A program made the translations under genes and the position numbers. Source: Porcipelethomonas sp964621265 (lineage in GTDB: Bacteria; Bacillota; Clostridia; Oscillospirales; Ruminococcaceae). Taken from it: a DNA stretch of 64,000 bases. Position 1 is the stretch's first letter, and each line of letters starts with the position of its first letter. The stretch is from contig CAZULQ010000006.1 of NCBI GenBank assembly GCA_964621265.1, forward strand, positions 1 through 64,000, read 5' to 3'. Positions 18,401 to 24,673 of this stretch are shown piece after piece. Below the pieces are notes generated by a model that saw nothing but the letters and a program-made list of their open reading frames with translations, was not told the origin of the DNA and searched no databases.

Positions 18401-19636
18401 TCAGAATACAACTACTTCTTAGACAGTAAGGACGTTTGCGAAGTAACAAGCGGTGGTGTAGTTAAGAGCTACATGGATACAATTGAAAACTGCCGTGGTA
18501 ACGCACAGGCAACAGTTGTAACAGACAAGAGCCAGACAGTTTCTTCAGATTGTCTCTATGCAAACTTTGATACAAATGCATCAATGTCATATATCCCATC
18601 AGGCAACTACTACTTACAGACAAATACAGCAGACCTCAAGGCAACATTTGAAACAGACGGCGGCTGTATGGACGAAATGAGCATCAGCGGCAACGACCCA
18701 ATCGTAACAACAGTTACAACAGGCGGCGGCTCAGATGTAGTTACAACAACTAAGACAACAGTAGTAACTGATCCTATCACAGTTCCTGCAGGTGGCGTTG
18801 TTCACAACTTCACACTCAACGATAAGGACAGCACATTCTACACAATCTCAGGTAACCTTTCAACTCAGAAGGGCACAGTTTCATACGCAGGTCTTACACT
18901 TACACAGTGTCTCAAGATGGAAACTGCAACAAGCATCAAGTTCTCTAATTCAGTAGCAGGTGAAATCACTCTCGTATTCGCAGAAGCAGGCAAGACAGTT
19001 AAGATTGACGGTACTAAGTACACAACAGATGCAAACGGTATCGTAACAGCAACAGTTGCGGCTGGCTCACACGAAATCACAAAGGGTGACGCAATCAACC
19101 TCTTCTACATGGTTTATACTGATGCTTCATCAGGTCAGACAACTACAACAGTTCCTGTTACAACTCCTGTAACAACTACAACAACAACTGTAGTTACAAC
19201 ACCTGGATTAACTGAAACAGCTCCTGCAACAACAACACAGGCTATCGTTGGCGTTACAACAACTGTTTCAACAGCACCGGTTACAACAGTATCTACAACA
19301 AAGGCTCCGGTTACAACAGCTTCTACAACAAAGGCTCCGGTAACAACACAGGCTCCGGTAACAACAGAACCTGTTGTTACAACACCTGCACCAACAGAAA
19401 ATCTTCCTGACGGAAGCTTCTATGGTGACGTAAACTGCGATGGCGTAGTTGACGTAGCAGATATTGTTGCACTTAACATGTATCTCCTCAACGCTTCAGA
19501 AAACAAGCTTGACGAAGCGTCAAAGGCTAACGCAGACTGCGCAAGAGATAATGTTATCGATTCAGCAGACAGCGTACTTCTCATGAACTATGTTGCAATG
19601 ATTATCAAGGATACAGCACTCGGTGTTAAGCAGTAA
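15434..19636 (+). CDS. Cellulosomal pectate lyase: two PL1-like domains, CBM77-like module and dockerin
   Basis: A 1400-aa secreted enzyme that should cleave polygalacturonate by beta-elimination. Order of parts: signal peptide (1-about 30); small beta domain (about 38-125); first PL1-like parallel beta-helix (about 135-520) with WIHNNDIFYG at 289 and the Arg-rich SRHPRIR at 361-367; Thr-rich linker (about 555-590); another small domain; second, diverged beta-helix (about 690-1090) with SRGPLAR at 955-961; Thr/Val linker; a beta module (about 1117-1235) whose 'GNLSTQKGTVSYAGLTLTQC' resembles the pectin-binding CBM77; a long Thr/Pro linker; and a type I-like dockerin (1330-1395) with two calcium loops, GDVNCDGVVDVAD and NADCARDNVIDSAD. 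The dockerin implies docking on a cohesin. The second domain lacks the exact arginine motif of the first and may differ in specificity. Codon use is strongly restricted (Thr almost always ACA). Confidence 0.9.
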   Translation: MKLKKFVSCLLATAIAAGGVMSGAANYSYLRSGIVSAAVSAPASTTVLKETAYVTWTAISGADGYNVYVKPEGGSYTQLDSMLIRQYNGYYRADAVGLKAGNYIMKVVPTSGGKEDTSKAIESTSMKVESYDRSGFAFSNMSEGVGAYNADGTLKSNAVVLYVTEDTKNTITMDVQTASSKTTSCTGISEILKALQKGYETRPIAIRLIGKITADGMTGSGDTNNLLLKASSEDSPIKNITVEGIGDDTTCYGFGIRAQRAKSIEVRNLAVMLFGDDGIALETANKNIWIHNNDIFYGTAGSDADQAKGDGSMDLKNDSQNITISYNHFWDSGKMSLCGMKSETGENWISYHHNWFDHSDSRHPRIRTMSVHVYNNYYDGNSKYGVGTTMGSDAFVESNYFRNCKYPMLISMQGSDEGTFSSEDGGMIKAYGNYMEGQKAFVPYSENNTEFDAYVVSNKSDTVPSSVKCVQGGDTYNNFDTSSSMYSYTADAAADVPSIVMAESGRLNGGDFDWEFNDSVDDADYDVNTELMAAIKSYDDSIVAIGSGFKSSAEVVEPTEAPTSTTTTTTSKTTNSTTTTTKTTTAAPSGEENVPSGVKILGAGGWNEMMYLMASGVSDADVTAVSWSGASTGSLTGDDLKYLVRDVDGNLRVDVVGLKPGTYTLSLTTSKGTVSKSGIIVGAQDRSGFAHYNYTSGVGAYNDDGTLKANAVVLYVTDENKDTVTVTSKDGTTVKGIGNILNSAGQDNGSGATSKGGTPNTNSDIIEKLAKDGTPLVVRIIGNVTAPAGVTEFDSVNYGGSEGDNGYMARMQSGKDVTIEGIGTDACINGWGIHFIAETANPDLGKSFEVRNIAFRNVPEDCLGMEGQQDGSTLTVPVERCWIHNCEFYAPSISNPAESDKDGGDGACDFKRGQYFTNSNCYYEGYHKTNLVGSSDSSLQYHLTYHHNYWKSCESRGPLARQADIHMYNNVYDGQTSYCQNPRANAFIFSEYNYFLDSKDVCEVTSGGVVKSYMDTIENCRGNAQATVVTDKSQTVSSDCLYANFDTNASMSYIPSGNYYLQTNTADLKATFETDGGCMDEMSISGNDPIVTTVTTGGGSDVVTTTKTTVVTDPITVPAGGVVHNFTLNDKDSTFYTISGNLSTQKGTVSYAGLTLTQCLKMETATSIKFSNSVAGEITLVFAEAGKTVKIDGTKYTTDANGIVTATVAAGSHEITKGDAINLFYMVYTDASSGQTTTTVPVTTPVTTTTTTVVTTPGLTETAPATTTQAIVGVTTTVSTAPVTTVSTTKAPVTTASTTKAPVTTQAPVTTEPVVTTPAPTENLPDGSFYGDVNCDGVVDVADIVALNMYLLNASENKLDEASKANADCARDNVIDSADSVLLMNYVAMIIKDTALGVKQ

Positions 19637-19651
19637 TTGAATAAATACTTT

Positions 19652-19679
19652 AAGGACGTCCGTTCGGGCGTCCTTTTTG
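19652..19679 (+). terminator. Terminator of the pectate lyase gene
   Basis: AAGGACG (19652-19658) / CGTCCTT (19669-19675), then TTT. Confidence 0.85.
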
Positions 19680-19681
19680 TG

Positions 19682-20638
19682 TTATGATGCGATTTTTATA
19701 CTATAATAGAATCTGAGTCTGGGGATTATTTCCTCCCATGTGCTTTCCGTGTCGATATTTGCGGAGACAATAGTCTTTTTTATGCCGAGAACATCGGCTT
19801 TCATGCCTGTTACAGTTTTGGAAATCGTTTTTGAGCAAAGTGAGGAAATCATTTCGGCAGCAGCGTTTGCTGCATCAGTTTCACTTACTCCCTCCTCAAT
19901 ACAGCTTCCGTTTATCTTGATTTCGGTTGTGACTGCAATGCTTTCGCCCTGTTTTGCGGCTGTAAGCCTTGTTTTACTGTTTCTGACCTGAAAGCTTGCG
20001 GTTTTTCCGCCGACTTCAACGGGCAGATAAAAGTCGTGAAGTGAGCCTGTCAGCCAGCAAAAGCCGTTAGACTCGTCCTCGGAAAGAATCGCTTCAACGC
20101 CCGTGTGGCTGATAATTCCCATTGTGAGCCTGTCCTCGCTCAGAACAGGCGAGGCGGCAAGATTATCGTCTTCAAGGAGGTCGTTTAAAACATCGCTGAT
20201 ATTCTTGCGGGAAATTCTGCCCTTGCGGTCATAGCTGTCAAGGAGCCCTGAAAGCTCCTCCTCTTTGTAGTCGGTTACGGCTTTGGTTGCGCTGTCGGGC
20301 GTTACTATTACTGAGCACGACGGGGAGATACGGTTGTTTTTTATGAGTACCGAAAGCTTTTCTCTTATATCACCCTCGGATAATACGAGCAATTCAAGGT
20401 GTCCTGTGAAAAGCGTTTTACCCTGAGCAGTTTCGGCGTTTTCGACTGCCGAAAATATTGTCTGCCCGACCCCTGTGAGCACGTTTGTGTCGCCGTACAG
20501 GCGAACCGCTACCGACTGAAGCATCCCGTCATCACAGCCGATTGTCCTCACAAAGCCCTTGTCACGCACTTCTGTTTTATGACTGCACCCGCACAGCGTC
20601 AGCATTGCCGCCGACAGAGCGATTATTCTTCTTTTCAT
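19682..20638 (-). CDS. gerC: Ger(x)C-family spore germination lipoprotein
   Basis: A 318-aa lipoprotein with lipobox LTLCGC (residues 14-19), the C subunit of a GerA-type nutrient germinant receptor in the spore inner membrane. The early motif 'RDKGFVRTIGCDDG' corresponds to the family's 'VEALGID' strand. The C-terminal 'ADVLGIKKTI' and 'WEEIIPRLRFYYSIKI' match the GerAC C-terminal domain. It is somewhat shorter than the usual 360-400 aa but has both ends. Its start overlaps the end of gerB by 62 nt, and it is the last gene of the operon. Confidence 0.85.
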   Translation of the reverse strand: MKRRIIALSAAMLTLCGCSHKTEVRDKGFVRTIGCDDGMLQSVAVRLYGDTNVLTGVGQTIFSAVENAETAQGKTLFTGHLELLVLSEGDIREKLSVLIKNNRISPSCSVIVTPDSATKAVTDYKEEELSGLLDSYDRKGRISRKNISDVLNDLLEDDNLAASPVLSEDRLTMGIISHTGVEAILSEDESNGFCWLTGSLHDFYLPVEVGGKTASFQVRNSKTRLTAAKQGESIAVTTEIKINGSCIEEGVSETDAANAAAEMISSLCSKTISKTVTGMKADVLGIKKTIVSANIDTESTWEEIIPRLRFYYSIKIAS

Positions 20639-21626
20639 CGTAAACCCTCCTTAAAAGCATAATCAGCGGAAGAACTACCGAAAGCAGAGCTGTCATGATG
20701 CCCATGGGAATTGTAATATCAAAGCCCGCTGAGCTGATTGCCGCCGAAAGACAAAGCATGAGCAGTACGCTCAGAAGCTTGTTGTATTTAAGCTCGGGCA
20801 CTATCCGCTCTATCAGCATGGACGAGATAATCAGCTGGGTTGTTACTGTCAGCACGCAGAGAAGTGTAAAGGTTATCATATATAATGAGTCGGAGCGCTG
20901 TATGCTCATTGGCTGGGAAAATGCGCCTGCTGAGAAAAACGGAAAATCACTTATTGCAATAAGGTTTCCGAGAACAGTTATTTCTATAATGTAAAGAAGC
21001 TGTGTCAGAAGGAATGAACCTGTGAAAAAGGCTGTTGTGCCTTTGTTTCCCTGCTTACTGCTGTCAAGGAGAATAAAAAGCACCACAAGCTCGCCCGAAG
21101 AACAGAAATTTTCCATGGCAGACCTGAGTGTACCTTTCAGATTTGCGTCGGGGACATAGTTTGCAAGGTCTGCGTTGGGATATGCCCCGATTATGAGTAC
21201 GGCAAATGAGAAAAACAGTATCCCCGCTATGATTACAGACGAGCGTGAAAGCGCTGAAAGCTTAAGCGATGCGCAGTAGAGGCAGACTACTGCCGTAATA
21301 ATTGCGCAAGCAAGACTGCTGTCAACGGGGAAGTATACGCTTTTGCTCACATTCCATAAACTGCTGAATGAAGTCGCACCGCCTGTAATAAAGAAGAGGG
21401 TATACAAAAGCATGCCGAAACGGCCGAAAAGCATGTCTTTACTGAGACTGAAGCTGTAACGTCTGTACAGAAGAATCATTGGTAGAGCAAACAGAAACTG
21501 CAGAAATATTGAAATTGCCGCGCCTGCCATGTGCGAAGCGTCAGGAACAGTTCCCGAGCATATCAGCCCGAACGCCCTTATACATATTAATATAGAAAAC
21601 AGCTGAGTGTCTGAAATTTTACTCAT
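20577..21626 (-). CDS. gerB: GerAB/ArcD/ProY-family spore germination permease
   Basis: A 349-aa protein with about ten membrane helices, the B subunit of a GerA-type receptor, probably where the germinant amino acid binds. The N-terminus (MSKISDTQLFSILICIRAFGLIC) has the GerAB 'isd.Q.f.l......g' pattern. It overlaps gerA by 8 nt and gerC by 62 nt, so translation is coupled and the three products should assemble together. Confidence 0.88.
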   Translation of the reverse strand: MSKISDTQLFSILICIRAFGLICSGTVPDASHMAGAAISIFLQFLFALPMILLYRRYSFSLSKDMLFGRFGMLLYTLFFITGGATSFSSLWNVSKSVYFPVDSSLACAIITAVVCLYCASLKLSALSRSSVIIAGILFFSFAVLIIGAYPNADLANYVPDANLKGTLRSAMENFCSSGELVVLFILLDSSKQGNKGTTAFFTGSFLLTQLLYIIEITVLGNLIAISDFPFFSAGAFSQPMSIQRSDSLYMITFTLLCVLTVTTQLIISSMLIERIVPELKYNKLLSVLLMLCLSAAISSAGFDITIPMGIMTALLSVVLPLIMLLRRVYDEKKNNRSVGGNADAVRVQS

Positions 21627-23079
21627 GAAGCTCCTCCACTGTGAAATTGTTGTTCTGCATTTTACGGAATCCCTGTCGTATGGCGATGTCGCTCATTGTG
21701 TCTGAATGCAGTGGTGATAGCGGGGCTGTATACGGGAAACCGAAGTCGGACGTCGCACACATATTAAATAGTACAACCGCTCCGAAAAGACTTATGCCGA
21801 AAAGTCCCCATATACCGCCGCAGATTATGAATATAATCCTCAGAACCGATATCGGCTGTGCAAGGTCGGGGACAACAAATGAGCTTACAACGGATAATGC
21901 CGCAACAGTAAGCAGAGGAGTGCTTATAAGTCCCGACGTGACGGCAGCGTCCCCTATGATAAGTCCGCCCACAATGCTTACTGCGCCCCCTACAGCCCTC
22001 GGCAGACGAAGCCCTGCCTCCTTTACTATTTCGTACATCAGCAGTACTCCGACAGTTTCGGCGATAATCGAAAACGGCGCATTCTGCTCTGCCTGTGCGA
22101 GAATCAGTAAAAGTGTGCTGTTGAGAAGCTCGGGGTGGTGCATTGCAATTGCAACGTAAACGGAAGGGAGCAGTATGGAAAGTAAAAATGCGGCATATTT
22201 GAGCCAGCGGATAAAGGTTGCGTAGTAGGGACGGAAGTTGTAATCGTCAACCGTCTGAAAATCATCGCTCCAAAGCTTTGGTATCACAAGGGCAAACGGA
22301 TTTCCGTCAATGAAAATGCCGACTCTGCCTTCAATAAGCTTTGAGCAGAGCACATCGGGTCGCTCCGTCCGCCCGACAGAACTGAAAAGCCGTTTTGATT
22401 TCGGCTCGAGAAACGGGCGCAGATATCCCGTTGAGAGAACGCTTTCGAGATTTGTGCCTGTTATAAGCTTTTCAATACGTTCAATCAGCTCGGGCGGCAC
22501 CCTGTCATACATATAAGTAATGCACACGTCTGTCTGCGACTTGTCGCCTGCGACGATAAGCTTCTGCACAAGCAGAGGGGTTTTCATGCGTCTGCGGATA
22601 AGCGACATATTTGAACGTATCACTTCAAGGAATCCGTCGTGAGAACCTGTTATGTTGTTTTCGCCCGATGGCTCGCTGATTGAACGCTTGTCATAGCCCT
22701 GTACACCGAAACCAAGTATTCTGTCCTGACCGTCAGCGGCAATCATGGCAAAGCCTGAATTTAGAAGTCGGAAAAAGTTGTGATAGTTATAGGCAACAGG
22801 CCTGTCAAGTGAAAAGAGCATGCGGTTTTCGATATGTGACAGCAGGGCGGCAGGACTCGGGTGCTCAAGCTCTATGTGCGTCAGCGGCTCAAAGATAAGC
22901 TCGGTTATGATTTGTGTTGACACCATACCCTCGCATGTCATCAGTGCGATTTTTATTCCGCAGACTTCAATCTCGTTGACCATGAGGTCAGAGGTGTTTC
23001 CCGCAACGGAACGTATGAAGCTGAGATTGTCCGAAAGGGACGGGATAATGGTCTTATTCTTCAGATTATCGGTATTCAT
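21619..23079 (-). CDS. gerA: GerA-family spore germination receptor subunit A
   Basis: A 486-aa protein. The ATG at 23079 (MNTDNLKNK) is preferred to more upstream in-frame starts because GGAGG precedes it by about 6 nt and a sigma-G-like promoter ends at 23109. The N-terminal soluble domain (1-290) has 'DLMVNEIEVCGIKIALMTCEGMVS' and 'GRVGIFIDGNPFALVIP', both typical of GerA/SpoVAF. Four to six membrane helices follow (about 300-450), including 'EAGLRLPRAVGGAVSIVGGL'. Together with gerB and gerC it would sense nutrients and trigger germination. The germinant is not predictable. Confidence 0.9.
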   Translation of the reverse strand: MNTDNLKNKTIIPSLSDNLSFIRSVAGNTSDLMVNEIEVCGIKIALMTCEGMVSTQIITELIFEPLTHIELEHPSPAALLSHIENRMLFSLDRPVAYNYHNFFRLLNSGFAMIAADGQDRILGFGVQGYDKRSISEPSGENNITGSHDGFLEVIRSNMSLIRRRMKTPLLVQKLIVAGDKSQTDVCITYMYDRVPPELIERIEKLITGTNLESVLSTGYLRPFLEPKSKRLFSSVGRTERPDVLCSKLIEGRVGIFIDGNPFALVIPKLWSDDFQTVDDYNFRPYYATFIRWLKYAAFLLSILLPSVYVAIAMHHPELLNSTLLLILAQAEQNAPFSIIAETVGVLLMYEIVKEAGLRLPRAVGGAVSIVGGLIIGDAAVTSGLISTPLLTVAALSVVSSFVVPDLAQPISVLRIIFIICGGIWGLFGISLFGAVVLFNMCATSDFGFPYTAPLSPLHSDTMSDIAIRQGFRKMQNNNFTVEELHE

Positions 23080-23108
23080 GGTATTCCTCCGCATAACAGT
23101 ACTGATTG

Positions 23109-23138
23109 TAGCATGCCCCGGAAGCTGAAAAAAATTCA
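23109..23138 (-). promoter_or_regulatory. Sigma-G-like (forespore) promoter of gerABC
   Basis: On the minus strand TGAATT (23138-23133), 17 nt, CATGCTA (23115-23109). The Bacillus sigma-G consensus is TGAATA-17/18-CATACTA, so this is 5/6 and 6/7. It lies about 30 nt before the gerA ATG, a natural distance. Confidence 0.6.
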
Positions 23139-23240
23139 GTTTTATTCCATTTGGGCTGTAATTTAAGCACAAAAAAGTTGAAACAATGAAAAGAACACGT
23201 TACAAAATTCACAAAGTTAATAAAATAAAAAATAAAATGC

Positions 23241-23269
23241 TTTACATAAGCGCAGGAATGGTGTATAAT
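23241..23269 (+). promoter_or_regulatory. Tandem promoter 1 upstream of the scaffoldin cluster
   Basis: TTTACA (23241-23246), 17 nt, TATAAT (23264-23269). Confidence 0.6.
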
Positions 23270-23312
23270 GTAACAAGTGTTTAAGAAAGTTGTAATTTGT
23301 GTAACTTTCCTC

Positions 23313-23341
23313 TTGACTTTTATCCCGGTATAGTCTATAAT
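23313..23341 (+). promoter_or_regulatory. Tandem promoter 2 upstream of the scaffoldin cluster
   Basis: TTGACT (23313-23318), 17 nt, TATAAT (23336-23341). Confidence 0.7.
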
Positions 23342-23504
23342 ATATTTGATGCATGCCTGGAAAATATTTGTGATTTTCGGGAAATATGTTGAATGAATAT
23401 TGTGGAAAATGTTTAAAGTCAGCGTACAGCTGAAGTTTATTCATTATTATCACCAATTCAGACGGATTTATTTTAGAAAACCATACAAAAAGCATAATAA
23501 ACTA

Positions 23505-23533
23505 TTGACTTTGGACACGGATTAAATTATAAT
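23505..23533 (+). promoter_or_regulatory. Tandem promoter 3 upstream of the scaffoldin cluster
   Basis: TTGACT (23505-23510), 17 nt, TATAAT (23528-23533). Nearest to the first scaffoldin gene. Confidence 0.7.
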
Positions 23534-23658
23534 TGTAATGTGGATTAATTATAATCGTTTAAGGTTAGTAGCGTTGAATATAATTAAGGAAATCGGCAGT
23601 ATCAGTCATGTTTCCTTATTATAGATATATGCTCAATCAGAAAAGGAGGAAAACGCAA

Positions 23659-24573
23659 ATGAGGAACAAAAAAGTGATTGCAGGTCTTGTTGCAGCTATG
23701 ACATTAGTATCAACAACATCAGCAATCGTATCAGCTGCCGGCGACTTCACAGTTAGCATCAGCAACACAAAAGCGGAAGCAGGAGAGGAATTTAGCCTTA
23801 CATTAGATATGGCAGACATTCCATCAACAGGTATCAACGGATGTGACTTCGGTATTTCATTCGATTCATCACTCGTAACAGTTGATTCTGTAACACTCGG
23901 TGCGCTTGCAAAGGATGTTTCATCACTCGAAGGTGATTTACCGGATCCATTCGAATGTAACATTGAAGACGATGTTATCAGCCTTATGTATGCAATCGGT
24001 ACAACTGATTCATCATACTATCTTAACGGCTCAGGTACATTCCTTAACATCACAGGTACAGTAAAGAAGGATGCAGCAGTAGGTTCAAAGGCTGAATTTG
24101 AAGTTGTTCCTGTTGACAGAGCTGCTAAGCCTGGCTCAGCTGACACAAATGCTACAGCAGTATTTGGCTACATGGGCGAAGATGAAGCTGCTACAATCTA
24201 CACACCTGTATTCGAAGCAGGTTGGGTTGAAGTAACAGGTGATGTTCCAACAGAACCATCATCTGAAGCAACAGATCCAACAGAACCTTCATCAGAAGAT
24301 CCAACACAGCCATCAACTGAAGAAACAGAACCATCAACCGGAAATATTGCTGACGGCACATACTACGGCGATGTTAACGTTGACGGTGCAGTAGACGTTG
24401 CTGACGTTGTAGCACTTAACATGTATCTTCTCAACCCATCAGGCAATGCGCTTGAAGCTGAAGGTATTGCAAATGCTGACGTAGTAAGAGACAATAAGAT
24501 TGACTCAACAGACGGTACACTTCTCATGAGCTTTACAGCAATGTCAGTAGAAGAAAGCGAACTCGGAAAATGA
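23659..24573 (+). CDS. Adaptor scaffoldin: one cohesin plus dockerin (ScaC-like)
   Basis: A 304-aa secreted protein. The ATG at 23659 follows AAAGGAGG and begins a typical signal peptide (1-about 28). An in-frame ATG at 23608 lacks these. A cohesin-like beta-sandwich (about 30-190) starts FTVSISNTKAEAGEEFSLTL and includes 'GCDFGISFDSSLVTVDSV' and 'GTFLNITGTV', the classic cohesin strands. A Pro/Ser/Thr/Glu linker (about 195-230) follows, then a dockerin (234-300) with GDVNVDGAVDVAD and NADVVRDNKIDSTD loops. The architecture matches adaptor scaffoldins such as ScaC of R. flavefaciens, which bind an enzyme with the cohesin and a larger scaffoldin with the dockerin. First gene of a three-gene scaffoldin cluster. 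Confidence 0.88.
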   Translation: MRNKKVIAGLVAAMTLVSTTSAIVSAAGDFTVSISNTKAEAGEEFSLTLDMADIPSTGINGCDFGISFDSSLVTVDSVTLGALAKDVSSLEGDLPDPFECNIEDDVISLMYAIGTTDSSYYLNGSGTFLNITGTVKKDAAVGSKAEFEVVPVDRAAKPGSADTNATAVFGYMGEDEAATIYTPVFEAGWVEVTGDVPTEPSSEATDPTEPSSEDPTQPSTEETEPSTGNIADGTYYGDVNVDGAVDVADVVALNMYLLNPSGNALEAEGIANADVVRDNKIDSTDGTLLMSFTAMSVEESELGK

Positions 24574-24673
24574 TAAAGGTATTTAGGCCTTGAAGGGCTT
24601 AAAATAGCGGGGGATCCGCAAAAGTAAAAAAACAGTGTCTGTTCCGAAAAACAGACAGAAAGGAAAAATAGCA

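Larger units (their letters stand above)
23080..23658. other. Divergent intergenic region between gerA and the scaffoldin cluster
   Basis: 579 bases holding the gerA promoter on the minus strand and three tandem sigma-A-type promoters on the plus strand (listed separately). The leader after the last promoter is about 120 nt. No riboswitch or gene is seen. Confidence 0.6.

Noticed and set aside
21641..22159. 172-codon plus-strand frame
   Set aside because: Antisense to gerA. The composition is that of a reversed membrane-protein gene.
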